A DNA stretch of 64,000 bases, from assembly GCF_030161895.1 (NCBI RefSeq), contig NZ_BSVB01000001.1:2356001-2420000 (forward strand). Reading direction: 5' to 3'. The position numbers and the translations under genes were made by a program. The notes under the pieces are model-generated. The model had not been told where the DNA came from. It worked only from the letters and a program-made list of their open reading frames with translations, and searched no databases. Every line of letters starts with the position of its first letter. Positions within the stretch are counted from its first letter, which is position 1. This DNA comes from Pseudolysinimonas kribbensis. GTDB taxonomy: Bacteria > Actinomycetota > Actinomycetes > Actinomycetales > Microbacteriaceae. Positions 9,184 to 18,721 of this stretch are shown piece after piece.

Positions 9184-9985
9184 CGCTTGTCCCGCCTTCC
9201 CAGGTAGATCTCCTTGACGGTCTCGTTGCTCCGGACCTCGTCGGGGGTGCCGGTGACTACGTGCCGTCCGTTCTCCATGCACATGACGCGGTCGGTGAGG
9301 CCGAGGGCGAGCGACATGTCGTGCTCGATGAGCAGGATCGGCAGGGTGCGGGGAGCTCCTCGATCAGCTGCTTCAGCGTGACCCGCTCGACCGCGGAGAG
9401 GCCGGCGGCCGGTTCGTCCAGGAGGAGGATCTGGGGCTCGCCGACGAGCGCCATGGCGATCTCCAGCTGACGCTGCTCGCCGTGGGAGAGATCGGAGACG
9501 ATGTCGTCGCGACGCCCGTGCAGGCCGACCTGGGCCAGGGCGTCGATCGCGCGGTTGCTCACGGCGTCGTTCGCGCGCTGCGGCCACCAGAAGACCCGCG
9601 CCTTCGCGGAGCCGCCGCGGGCCGCGACCCGGACGTTGTCGAGCACCGTCATGTCGCGGAAGAGATTGGAGATCTGGAAGGTGCGGCCGACGCCCATCCG
9701 GGCCCGGCGTGCGGCGCCGATCCGCGTCACGTCCTTCGCGAACAGCTGGATGGACCCCGAGGTCGGGATCACGTCGCCGGCGATCATCTTGAACAGCGTG
9801 GTCTTTCCGGCGCCGTTCGGGCCGATGACCCCGATCCGCTCGCCGGCGTGCAGGGTGAGGGAGATGCCGTCGACGGCCTGCACGCCGCCGTACCGCTTGC
9901 CGACCTCGTCGATGACGAGCACGGGGGCGCCGGCCCCGGACCCTCGCGGGTCCGGAGCCGTCGCCGTCGTCGTATCAGCCGCCAT
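9180..9985 (-). CDS. livG: Branched-chain-type ABC importer ATPase LivG (frame broken near 9353)
   Basis: ATPase of about 268 residues with Walker A GPNGAGKTT, signature LSHGEQRQLE, Walker B ILLLDEPAAG and LIEHDMSLAL. An Ala/Thr/Pro-rich tail of about 20 residues precedes the ABC domain. A missing C near 9353 breaks the frame at EELP / RTLPILL. The start ATG shares one base with the stop of the binding-protein gene. It ends RRDKR just as livF begins. Confidence 0.9.
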
Positions 9986-11295
9986 CAGCCCTGGAAGGAG
10001 TTGGTGTACGGCTTGCTCTTGTCCTGGTCGATGACCTTCTGCGGGTCCTTGCCCAGGAACTGCGAGACGTTGTCGTTCTCGGCGATGACGTCGTTGTACA
10101 GCTTGCCGTCATCGTGACGCTTCACCTCGCGGACGTAGACCGGGCCGACCATGTTGTTGCCCTTCTCCCACGAGACCTTGCCGAAGATGCTGTCCTCGAA
10201 CTTGAACGACGTGATGCTCGACACGAGGTCGGGTCCGGTCACGAGGCCCTTGTCCTTGAGCACCCGGTCGAGCAGCGAAGCGGTCATGTACCCGCCGGCG
10301 ATGTAGGCGCCGGGGATGGTGCCGGTCGCCTCCGTGTACTCCTTCACGAAGTCCTGGGTCGCCTTGTTCTTCGCGCCCTCGGCCCAGTAGCTGATCGACT
10401 TGAGCCCGACGATCTTGTCACCGTTGCCCGACTTGTCCAGCGACACCAGGGTGCCCTGATCCGCGGCGCAGCAGTTGAGCAGCAGCTTGTCGAGGTCGCC
10501 GCCGGCACCGAGGTAGGCGTTGATGAACGCCGGTCCCGGGGCACCGCCCGCCGTCGCCACGTAGATCACGTCGGCCTTCAACGCGAGCACCTGGGAGACG
10601 TACGACGCGAAGTCGGTCGTGCCGTTCGGGGCCCAGATCTGCTTGACGATCTCGCCGCCCGCGTCCTTGAAGCCCTGCGTGAATCCGGCGCAGGACTCCC
10701 AGCCGAAGGAGTAGTCGGAGCAGACGGTGACGGCCGTCTTGGCGTCACCCTTCGTCGCCGCCCACTCTCCGCCGGCGTAGTTCGCCTGCGTGCCGCCCAT
10801 CGAGCTGGTGCGGACGGTGAGGTCGTTGGCGCCGCTGAGCGTGAGGTTGTTCGACGCCGCCACCGGTTCGAGGTTCGGGATGCCCTGGCTGAACGTGTAC
10901 GCCGCCACCGCGGAGGCGGTGTTCGCGATGAGCGGGCCGACGACGATGTCGACGCCGTCCTGCTCGACCAGCTTCTTGGCCTTCGACAGCGACTGGTTCA
11001 CGTCGCCCGCGTCGTCCTCGTACGTGGTCGCGATCTTGACGCCGCCGGCCTTGTTCTTGGCCTGGTCCCAGTAGAACTTCCAGCCGTCCTCCATCTGCTG
11101 CCCCGCGATCGCGAACGTGCCGCTCGTGGGGGAGATGAAGCCGACCTTGAGGGTGCCGGTGTCTTTCTTGGAGCCCGAATCGGAATCGTTCGATGCGCCG
11201 GGAGGGGCGCAGGCCGCGAGTGCGAGGGCGGCGGCGACGCCGAGACCCGCGAGCGCCGCGAGGCGACCGCGAGCTGACATCTTCGTCGACATCAT
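9985..11295 (-). CDS. Liv-type substrate-binding lipoprotein 1
   Basis: A 436-residue periplasmic-binding protein of type I fold, exported and lipid-anchored: signal peptide with lipobox LAAC near residue 24, then a Ser/Asp linker. The mature part starts LKVGFISPTSGTFAIAG, typical of Leu/Ile/Val-type receptors. Four Cys are conserved with the second receptor at 26190 (VCSDYSFGWESC and LNCCAAD), unusual in this family and suggestive of disulfides. The first of two adjacent ATGs has AAAGGA 7 bases upstream. It sits between livM and livG, an order repeated in the second importer. Ligand unknown. Confidence 0.88.
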   Translation of the reverse strand: MMSTKMSARGRLAALAGLGVAAALALAACAPPGASNDSDSGSKKDTGTLKVGFISPTSGTFAIAGQQMEDGWKFYWDQAKNKAGGVKIATTYEDDAGDVNQSLSKAKKLVEQDGVDIVVGPLIANTASAVAAYTFSQGIPNLEPVAASNNLTLSGANDLTVRTSSMGGTQANYAGGEWAATKGDAKTAVTVCSDYSFGWESCAGFTQGFKDAGGEIVKQIWAPNGTTDFASYVSQVLALKADVIYVATAGGAPGPAFINAYLGAGGDLDKLLLNCCAADQGTLVSLDKSGNGDKIVGLKSISYWAEGAKNKATQDFVKEYTEATGTIPGAYIAGGYMTASLLDRVLKDKGLVTGPDLVSSITSFKFEDSIFGKVSWEKGNNMVGPVYVREVKRHDDGKLYNDVIAENDNVSQFLGKDPQKVIDQDKSKPYTNSFQG

Positions 11296-11306
11296 GCTGT
11301 TTCCTT

Positions 11307-12406
11307 TCATGCAGGGTGATTGCCGACCGACGCGGGTGCGTCGGCCTCCGGGACACCGTCGCCGGAGTGCCCGGGAGGGCGGCGGCGGCGCAGGATTCGG
11401 TTGACGAGCTTCGCGATGCTGCCGACGAGACCCGCGCGGGCCAGCAGGATCACGATGATGAACACCAGGCCCAGCAGGGTCTGCCAGCGGTCGATGTAGC
11501 TCGAGACGGTGAACTGCACGATGATGACGATCGCGGCGCCCACGAGCGGGCCGAGCAGGGTGCCGACCCCGCCGAGGATCACCATGACGATCAGCAGGAT
11601 CGATCCGCTGACGTTCACGCTGTCGGGGCTGACCGACTGGGTGTTCCAGGCGCCGAGGATGCCCGAGACACCGGCGATGAAGCCCGAGATCATGACCGCG
11701 GCCACCTTGTACGCGGCGACCGAGTAGCCGAGGCTGCGCATCCGGCTCTCGTTGTCGCGGATGCCGCGCAGGCTCGCGCCGAATGGCGACCTCGAGACCA
11801 CCCAGAGAACCAGTGTCGCGACGACGAGCACGGCGAGCACGAAGTAGTAGAAGACCCACCAGTTCTCGCGCGCGCTGATCCACTCGGGGCGCTGCAGCAG
11901 GATGCCGTTGTCGCCGCCCGTGACGCTCGACCAGCGGAAGGCCAGGCCGTAGATCAGCATCCCGATCGCGAGCGTCACCATGAGGAAGTAGATGCCCGAC
12001 GTGCGCATCGTCAGGATGCCGTAGACGAACGAGACGACGAGCGTCAGGACGATCGCCAGCAGCACCGAGAGCGCCGGATCCCAACCCTGCTTGAAGGACC
12101 ACGCGACGGCGTACCCCGCGGCACCCGCGATCGCGGCGTGCCCGAGCGAGGCGAGCCCCGCCTGACCGACGAGGAAGTTGACGCTCGCGGCCGTCATGGC
12201 GGCGATCAGGATCGTCGTCGTCTCGCCGACCTGGAACCGGGACACCCCGAGGTAGGGCAGCGCGACGAAGAACACCACGACGAGGGCGAGCAGCAGCAGT
12301 TGCACGGCACGCATCGCCCGCCCGCCGGCGGGGCGGGGGAGAGCGTCGGGATCAGCCCGGTGGCCGAGCGGACGACCGGGGTGGCGCGGGTCAGCGGGTT
12401 GCTCAT
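11307..12406 (-). CDS. livM: Branched-chain-type ABC permease LivM (frame broken near 12325)
   Basis: Membrane permease of about 366 residues with 8-10 hydrophobic helices and the LivM signature ASLGHAAIAGAAGYA, plus FRWSSVTGGDNG and RSPFGASLRGIRDNESRM. The start overlapping the livH stop (ATGA) encodes 30 residues before the membrane part, reached only if one G/C is restored near 12325; otherwise translation would begin at the internal ATG at 12314. The C-terminus has an Arg cluster (RRRRPPG). Confidence 0.88.
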
Positions 12407-13292
12407 GCCTTCTTCCCGAAGAGTCCGGTGGGCCTGATGACGAGGACGAGGGCCATGGGCAGGAAGATCGTGAAGTACGACAGTTCGGGGATCCACACCT
12501 TGGCGAACACGTCGATCAGCCCGATCAGCACGGCGCCGACGGCGGCGCCGGAGACGCTGCCCAGTCCGCCGACGATGATCACGACGAGCGCCTTGAGCAG
12601 CACCTCGTTGCCCCCGGTCGGGAGGATGCTCTCGGTGCCCGACCCGAGCACACCGCCCACGGCGGCGAGCGCGGCGCCGACGACGAACATGCCGGTGAAG
12701 ACCCACCGAATGTTGATGCCCATCGCCGAGATGATTTCGCGGTCGTCGACACCGGCACGCACGATCGCGCCGATGCGGGTCTTGTTCTGCACGATCGCGA
12801 GGGCGACGCCGATCACGACGGCGACGCCCATGACGAGCACCTTGAACCAGGGGAACGACGCGGATCCGATCGGGAAGCCCCCGATGGCATGGCCGTGCTC
12901 GAGAGGTTCTCGGGGTTGCCGCCGAAGATCCACAGGCAGACGTCGCTGATGACGAAGGCGACGCCGATCGTCAGGAGCACCTCGGGCAGCTCCTGGCCGC
13001 GCACCCAGCGGAGGAGACCCAGCTCCACGATGAGAGCCAGGACGGCGACGGTCGCGGCGGCGGCGATGAGGGCGACCAGCAGGTTGCCGGTGAGGGCCGA
13101 GATCACCACGCCCACGTACGCGCCGACGATGTAGAAGGCGCCGTGCGCCATGTTCACGATGCGCATGAGCCCGAAGACGAGCGTCAGTCCGCTGGCGAGC
13201 AGGAAGAACACCGCGGCCTCGCTGAGCCCGTTCAGCGCCTGCTGCGCGATGAACACCGGATCGAACACGTCTGTGAGAGCCTTCCGCGCCAT
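12403..13292 (-). CDS. livH: Branched-chain-type ABC permease LivH (frame broken near 12888)
   Basis: Permease of about 297 residues with multiple helices and the LivH hallmarks GLTLVFGLMRIVNMAHG and VVIIVGGLGSVSGA. A run of five G near 12888 lacks one G; restoring it gives STAMPSGGFPIGSASF. First gene of the leftward importer operon. The ATG has no good ribosome site, and the LacI-type operator lies 32 bases upstream, so a short or leaderless transcript is possible. Confidence 0.88.
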
Positions 13293-13324
13293 TGGGGATG
13301 TGTCTGGGTGGGCGACTCCAGCAT

Positions 13325-13338
13325 TGCAATCGATTGTA
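13325..13338. promoter_or_regulatory. LacI-family operator 2
   Basis: TGCAATCGATTGTA, palindromic at 12 of 14 positions with central CG. It lies 32 bases upstream of livH and would control the whole importer operon. Confidence 0.7.
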
Positions 13339-13382
13339 GAAATGTCAACGTGCAGTAGAGGTGATCAATAGTGGCATGAGGT

Positions 13383-14555
13383 TCAGCGGGACTCAACAGA
13401 TCGATAGCGCGCCCGTCCGATCGCGCCGGCGACGGCGAACCCCGCCGCGCCGGCGATCGAGGCCGCGAACAGGAGCGGGAAGGCGTGACGATCCACGGCG
13501 GCCTGGCCCAGCGCGGCGCCGATCGCGCCCCCGAGCATGAGCGAGATCGAGAAGAAGGTCAGGCCCATGGCGCGGGCCGGTGTCGCGGCGTCCGTCATCC
13601 ACGACTGCAGGGTCGTGTGCGCGAGCGCCCACGCGACGCCCATGAGCGCGGCGCCCGCGAGCACCGACCCGGGGGTGATCGAGATCGCGAGCACGATGAA
13701 GGCGGCGACGGCGAAGCAGCCGCCCGAGAGCATGAGCATCCACGGTCTCACTCGGTTGAGAACGAGCTTCATCGCCTGGCTCACGATCACGACGGTCACA
13801 CCGAACGCCGCGGTCACCAGCCCCGAGACGAAGATGCCCTCGCCGGTCTGCTGCAGCGCCTGCGGCAGGAAGTTGTAGATCCCGATGAGCAGGGTGCCCT
13901 CGAGGACGGTGATCAGGTAGAGGACGAGCATCCACCGGCTGCGGATGATCCTGCCCAGCTGCGGCACGAGCCGCTCGTCGTGACCGTGGACCGGCTCGGG
14001 GAGCCGGGCCAGCACGATCGTGAGCGCCGCGCCGACGAGGGCGAAACCGACGAAGACCCACCGCCAGGAGAACCACTCGGCCACCGCAGCCGCGCCGAGC
14101 GTGCCCAGACCGAGGCCGAGTGCGGTCGCGGTGGCGAGGTTCGACATGGCGCCCGGACGGCGCGGGGCGGGAAGCGTGTCGCCGAAGTAGACGAGCACGG
14201 CGGAGAACGTCGCTGCCCAGGATCCGCCGGACAGGATGCGGGCCGCGATGAACAGCGGGAGGGTCGGAGCCAGCGCACTCGCCAGGCCCGCGACCGTGCC
14301 GATCGCGGCCGAGATCCACAGCACCCGCACCCGCCCCCAGCGCGTCTGCAGGGGCCCCCAGAGCAACTGAAACGCCGAATACGCGAGTGCGTACCCCGTG
14401 ATGGCCCAGCCGGTGGTGACGACGTCGGCGTGGAAGTCGCCCGCGATGGTCGGCACCATCGGGAGCGCCAGGGCCCGGTCGACGGTCGACCAGAAGATCG
14501 CGAAGGGGAGCACGGCCGTGGCGCCCGGGCGGCGCGCGCCTGCGGCAGCCGGCAT
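13383..14555 (-). CDS. Major facilitator superfamily transporter
   Basis: A 390-residue, 12-helix MFS carrier. The first half has GPLQTRWGRVRVLW, a form of the loop 2-3 motif G-x-x-x-D/R-x-x-G-R, and helix 5 has GLGLGTLGAAAVAEWFSWRW. Arg-rich patches flank the helices as expected for cytoplasmic loops. It starts 9 bases after the bicupin stop, so the two are co-transcribed from the LacI-type operator at 15480. It resembles drug or metabolite exporters, but given the context import or export of a pathway compound is equally possible. Confidence 0.8.
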   Translation of the reverse strand: MPAAAGARRPGATAVLPFAIFWSTVDRALALPMVPTIAGDFHADVVTTGWAITGYALAYSAFQLLWGPLQTRWGRVRVLWISAAIGTVAGLASALAPTLPLFIAARILSGGSWAATFSAVLVYFGDTLPAPRRPGAMSNLATATALGLGLGTLGAAAVAEWFSWRWVFVGFALVGAALTIVLARLPEPVHGHDERLVPQLGRIIRSRWMLVLYLITVLEGTLLIGIYNFLPQALQQTGEGIFVSGLVTAAFGVTVVIVSQAMKLVLNRVRPWMLMLSGGCFAVAAFIVLAISITPGSVLAGAALMGVAWALAHTTLQSWMTDAATPARAMGLTFFSISLMLGGAIGAALGQAAVDRHAFPLLFAASIAGAAGFAVAGAIGRARYRSVESR

Positions 14556-14563
14556 CCGGCTCG

Positions 14564-15466
14564 TCAGCTGCGGAGCCCGTCGGCGGCCGCCGCGTCACGC
14601 AGGTAGTCCCAGTCGCGTGCGAAGCGGTAGGCGTACCGGGGCGGCATCTGCGGGGCCTGCGTCTCGAGCCAGCGCACCGCCGCGCCGGTCGCGGCGAAGG
14701 AGTGCACGCATCCGACTCCGGCCCAGGCGAAGTCGCCCGGGCCCAGCAGCACCTCCTCGCCGTCGAAGGTGGCGAGCACCTCGCCCTCGAGCACGAGGTA
14801 CGCCTCCTCCAGCGGGTGGTCGTGGGCGCCCGCCCTGCCGTCCGGTGCGTACTGCACCATGAACATCGTGCCCAGGGTCGCGCCGAGGTCCGAGTCGACC
14901 ATCATCTTGAGCGAGATACCGCTGTAGACCAGCAGTGCGGTGCGCATGCTCGCCGAGACGGCAAGAAGCTCCTGGGACTGGCGCGCCGGGTCGAGCTGTT
15001 CCGGGACGACGCTGCCGAACGACCTCGTGCGCGGGTCGCGCGGATCGACCGGGACGGCCTCCACGGTCGGCAGCTCGGGCACGACGAAGGTGTCCTGGTC
15101 GTGCCCGGCGCGTGCCGGCGGAGTGATGAGGTCGGCGATCAGGGCGGGCGAGGAGCCGGACCCAGACCAGCGATGCGGCACGCCGATCGGCACCACGCCG
15201 TAGTCCCCGCGGGCAAGGCGCACCGTGGCTTCCGGGGTCGCGAGCACCGTCTCGCCCTCGATCACGTGGAAGCTGTACTCGAACGAGTGCACGTGGGTCG
15301 CGCTGCCCGCGTCGGCGTCGATGCGCATCAGGCCGACGTCCGAGTGCGCGGCACCGTCCGGTTCGCCCACGAGCCGCCAGCGGGTGATGCCCCGGGCGCC
15401 CGGGATCAGGTCGCCGGGATCGCGGTAGTCGGCATCGGCAGCCCGGCGGACAACGGACGTGGGCAT
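14564..15466 (-). CDS. Bicupin protein, (S)-ureidoglycine aminohydrolase-like
   Basis: A 300-residue protein with two cupin barrels. The first has THVHSFEYSFHVIEGE and GDYGVVPIGVPHRW, the second AHDHPLEEAYLVLEGE and GPGDFAWAGVGCVHSF, giving metal-binding His/Glu sets in both. This layout is that of ureidoglycine aminohydrolase (AllE/UGlyAH) and related enzymes acting on small carboxylates. The internal ATG is taken as start because GAGAG precedes it; a TTG 18 bases upstream lies inside the operator. Under LacI-type control. True reaction not assignable. Confidence 0.7.
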   Translation of the reverse strand: MPTSVVRRAADADYRDPGDLIPGARGITRWRLVGEPDGAAHSDVGLMRIDADAGSATHVHSFEYSFHVIEGETVLATPEATVRLARGDYGVVPIGVPHRWSGSGSSPALIADLITPPARAGHDQDTFVVPELPTVEAVPVDPRDPRTRSFGSVVPEQLDPARQSQELLAVSASMRTALLVYSGISLKMMVDSDLGATLGTMFMVQYAPDGRAGAHDHPLEEAYLVLEGEVLATFDGEEVLLGPGDFAWAGVGCVHSFAATGAAVRWLETQAPQMPPRYAYRFARDWDYLRDAAAADGLRS

Positions 15467-15479
15467 GAGCTCTCGTTTC

Positions 15480-15493
15480 TGCAAACGGTTGCA
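15480..15493. promoter_or_regulatory. LacI-family operator 3
   Basis: TGCAAACGGTTGCA, palindromic at 12 of 14 positions around a central CG, 13 bases upstream of the bicupin ATG and immediately downstream of the lacI-family gene. Confidence 0.7.
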
Positions 15494-15508
15494 GACATGC
15501 TAGCCCAC

Positions 15509-15529
15509 GTGTTCAGCAGACCTGAACAC
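15509..15529. repeat. Perfect inverted repeat between lacI and bicupin genes
   Basis: GTGTTCAG and CTGAACAC form perfect 8-base arms around 5 bases, ending at the lacI stop codon. It could be a weak terminator for lacI or an operator; the same octamer is in the palindrome at 2079-2096. No T-run follows on the minus strand. Confidence 0.45.
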
Positions 15530-16561
15530 TAGGCGGGCGCCGGGCCGGTGGACCCGCGGACCATGAGCGACACCGGGAGATGCACCGTCACCGGTTCCTG
15601 CGCCTTCGTCTCGATGGCCTCGAGCAGCACCCGCGCCGCCTCGGCCCCCATCTCCTGCATGGGGACATGCACCGTCGTGAGCGGGGGATTGGAGTCCTGA
15701 GCGAACTCGATGTCGTTGAAGCCCGCCACCGAGATGTCGCCCGGGCAGCTGAGACCATGCGCCCGCAGGCTCCGGAGCACGCCGAACGCCACGAGGTCGT
15801 TGCCCGCCACGATCGCGGTCGGGCGGTTGCGGTGCTCGGTCAGGATGCGGTCCATCGTCTGCTGCCCGCTCTCGACCGAGAGCGCGGCCGCTTCGACGAC
15901 CGTCCCCGTGACGCGCCGGGTGGAGGCGCACGCGGCCCGGAACGCCGCGGCACGCGTCTCGCTCGTCGAGAAGTCGGCCGGTCCGGCGATGTGCAGGATC
16001 CGGCGATGTCCGAGCTCGGCGAGATGGGCGACCGTCGCGGCGATGCCCGTCGCGTCGTGGCCGGTGACGAGGGGGTAGGGGATGCCGCCGGCGTCACGGT
16101 TGAGCATCACGGCGAAGACGCCGGCCTGATACGCCTCGGCCAGAGTGCTCGCGCGCCGCGACCCGGAGGCGACGATGAGCCCGTCGACCCGCCTGCCGAG
16201 AAGCGATCCCAGGGCGGCTCGCTCGATCGCATCCGAGCTGTCGGTGTTGGCGAGCAGCGCGGTATAGCCGCGCGGCTGAAGGTAGTTCTCGATGCCGCGG
16301 ATGATGGGGGAAGAAGGGGTTGGTGAGGTCGGGGATGATCACCCCGATCGTCATCGAGCTGCTCGTCCGCAGACCGCGGGCGATCGCGTTGGGAACGTAA
16401 CCCAGCTCCCCGGCCGCCGCCTCCACGCGGGCGACCGTGTCGTCGCTCACCTGATGCCGGGTCCGGGCGTTCAGGGCACGCGAGACGGTGGCCTTGTGCA
16501 CGCCCGCCCGTGTCGCGACGTCGTCGATCGTGACGCGGTGCAGCGGATCGACCGTCACCAC
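15529..16561 (-). CDS. LacI-family transcriptional regulator (frame broken near 16310)
   Basis: About 344 residues: N-terminal LacI helix-turn-helix (VTIDDVATRAGVHKATVSR), hinge, then a type I periplasmic-binding-like effector domain (IGVIIPDLTNPFF; VTGHDATGIAATVAHL). Near 16310 a C-run is two bases short or one too long; two more C give NPFFPPIIRGIE, the normal spacing. The GTG at 16561 follows GGAGAGG; a longer start at 16606 would overlap the crotonase stop. It is the obvious candidate to bind the three sites at 6310, 13325 and 15480. Effector unknown, perhaps a pathway intermediate rather than a sugar. Confidence 0.85.
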
Positions 16562-16602
16562 CGGCGCTCCTCTCCGTGGGCCCTTGTCGTGGTCGGCCGA
16601 TC

Positions 16603-17277
16603 TCACCCGCGGTTCATCCGCGCGAACAGCTCGACCGACGCGTCCAGGGCATCTTCGTACGACAGCTCCGCGAAGCGGTAGAAGGCGGGTCGGCCCATCC
16701 GGGTGACGGCGCCGCCGCGCGCGGCCCGTGCGAGCCAGGCCTCGGCCGCGGGCACGACCTCCGCGGGCGGGACGATCTCGTTGATGAGCCCCACCTCGAG
16801 TGCCCGGCGTGGGGTGAACGGATCGCCCGAGCCGATGTTCTCCATCGCGAACCGGGTTCCCAGCCGATGGATCAGCGGCACCTGGGCGACCATCGGCCAG
16901 ATGCCGAGGCCCACCTCACGGGTGCCGATCTGCACATCCGGGCATGCCGTCGCGTAGTCGCATGCGGCGACGATCGAGGCGCCCGAGGCGACGGCGTCGC
17001 CGTTCACGGCCGCGGCGACCGGCGTGCCGAGCGTCGGCAGCAGCTTCAGCAGCCCGGCGAGCGCCGTCGAGAACTCGACGGGGTCGCCTCCCGCCTTGAT
17101 GGCCGGGATGTCGAGGCCGTTGCAGAAGATGCCGCCGGCGCCGGTGATCAGGATCCCCGACACCGACTGGTCGGCATCCGCCGCCATCAGCCGCTCCACG
17201 AGCCCCGCGATGACCGTCGGGTTGAGGAGGTTGCCCTCGCCCGCCGGGTTGTCGATGACGACGGTCGCGATGCTCAT
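16603..17277 (-). CDS. Enoyl-CoA hydratase/isomerase (crotonase) family protein
   Basis: A 224-residue crotonase-fold protein, shorter than the usual 255-260. The oxyanion-hole segment reads GAGGIFCNGLDIPAIKAGGD and the second one AAVNGDAVASGASIVAACD, where typical hydratases have two catalytic Glu; the first Glu region reads EVGLGIWPMV. It likely handles a CoA thioester in the pathway. It ends directly at lacI and may be co-transcribed with it. Substrate unknown. Confidence 0.75.
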   Translation of the reverse strand: MSIATVVIDNPAGEGNLLNPTVIAGLVERLMAADADQSVSGILITGAGGIFCNGLDIPAIKAGGDPVEFSTALAGLLKLLPTLGTPVAAAVNGDAVASGASIVAACDYATACPDVQIGTREVGLGIWPMVAQVPLIHRLGTRFAMENIGSGDPFTPRRALEVGLINEIVPPAEVVPAAEAWLARAARGGAVTRMGRPAFYRFAELSYEDALDASVELFARMNRG

Positions 17278-17321
17278 GCAGCCAAACGTAGTGGCGGCGG
17301 ATGCCGGTGGACCTGCCGGAT

Positions 17322-18698
17322 TCAGCCGCGCCAGACCGTCTTGACGTTGGTGAACTCGCGGATGCCCTCCTTGGCGAGCTCACGGCCGAAGCCCGAGTTC
17401 TTGACGCCGCCGAAGGGCAGCTCCGGGTAGGAGACCGTCATGCCGTTGATGAAGACCGCGCCGGCCTCCAGCTCGCGCACGAAGTGCTCCTCATCGTCGG
17501 CATCCCGCGTCCACACCGCGGACGAGAGGCCGAACGTCGTCTGATTGGCGATCCGCACGGCCTCCTCGCGGTCGGCGACTTTGTAGAGCGAGGCCAGCGG
17601 ACCGAACGCCTCCTCCATGACGAGGCGCATGTCGTCCGTGAGGTCGGTCACGAGGGTCGGGGTGAAGAACCAGCCGGGTCCGTCGACGGGCGTGCCGCCG
17701 GCGAGCACCGTCGCGCCCTTCGCGACGGCGTCGTCCAGCAGCTCGATCAGGTCGGCACGCCCCGACTCGGTCGCCACCGGGCCGACGTCGACCGACTCGT
17801 CGAACGGGTCGCCGACCTTGAGGGCCTTCATCTTGTCGGCGAAGAGCTTCGCGAACTCGTCGTAGACGTCGGCGTGCACGAGGAAGCGCTTCGCGGCGAT
17901 GCAGCTCTGGCCGTTGTTCTGCACGCGGGCCTTGACGGCGGTCGTTGCCGCCGCCTCCAGGTCGGCGGACGGCATGACGATGAACGGGTCGGACCCGCCG
18001 AGCTCCATGACCGACTTCTTGACCTCGGAGCCGGCGATCGCCGCGACCGAGCGCCCCGCAGGCTCCGAGCCGGTGAGGGTGACGGCCTGGATGCGCGGGT
18101 CGCGCAGCACGCCCTCGACCTCGCGGGCGCCGATGAGCAGCGTGCGGAACGATCCGGTGGGGAAGCCGCCGCGCTCGAAGATGGTGTCGAGCCACAGCGC
18201 GGCCTGGGGCACGTTCGACGCGTGCTTGAGCACGCCCGTGTTGCCCGCCATGAGCGCGGGAGCGGCGAAGCGAACGACCTGCCAGAGCGGGTAGTTCCAC
18301 GGCATGACCGCGAGGATGACCCCGAGCGGCTGGTACACCGCGTAGGCCTTCGACGCGCCCACCGCGGAGGGGTCCTGGAGCGGCTCGTCGGCCAGGAACC
18401 CCTCGGCGTGGTCGGCGTAGAAGCGCATGTTCTTGGCGCACTTGAGCACCTCGGCCTTGGCCTGCGCGATCGGCTTGCCCATCTCGAGCGTGAGGATGCG
18501 CGCGAGGTCGTCCGCCTCGCTCTCGACGATCCCGGCACTCGCGCGCATCCACTCACCGCGCTGCGCGTAGCTCGTGCTCTTCAGCGCCTCGTACGCCGAC
18601 TGCGCCTCGGCGATGCCGCGTTCCCGCGCCGCGGCGTCGAGCGGGGCGAACTCCTTCACCGTCTCGCCGGTGGCCGGGTTGATGGTCGCGATGGCCAT
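17322..18698 (-). CDS. NAD(P)-dependent aldehyde dehydrogenase, succinate-semialdehyde type
   Basis: A 458-residue ALDH. The catalytic Glu is in KKSVMELGGSDPFIV and the catalytic Cys in NNGQSCIAAKRF; the PWNYPLWQ segment of the nucleotide site and the C-terminal PFGGVKNSGFGRELA are present. Sequence features favour succinate-semialdehyde or similar short acid semialdehyde oxidation. Located between the GntR regulator and the crotonase in the same direction, consistent with clearing an aldehyde produced by the pathway. Confidence 0.88.
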   Translation of the reverse strand: MAIATINPATGETVKEFAPLDAAARERGIAEAQSAYEALKSTSYAQRGEWMRASAGIVESEADDLARILTLEMGKPIAQAKAEVLKCAKNMRFYADHAEGFLADEPLQDPSAVGASKAYAVYQPLGVILAVMPWNYPLWQVVRFAAPALMAGNTGVLKHASNVPQAALWLDTIFERGGFPTGSFRTLLIGAREVEGVLRDPRIQAVTLTGSEPAGRSVAAIAGSEVKKSVMELGGSDPFIVMPSADLEAAATTAVKARVQNNGQSCIAAKRFLVHADVYDEFAKLFADKMKALKVGDPFDESVDVGPVATESGRADLIELLDDAVAKGATVLAGGTPVDGPGWFFTPTLVTDLTDDMRLVMEEAFGPLASLYKVADREEAVRIANQTTFGLSSAVWTRDADDEEHFVRELEAGAVFINGMTVSYPELPFGGVKNSGFGRELAKEGIREFTNVKTVWRG

Positions 18699-18721
18699 GC
18701 GTGTTCCTCTCGTTGTTCGGT

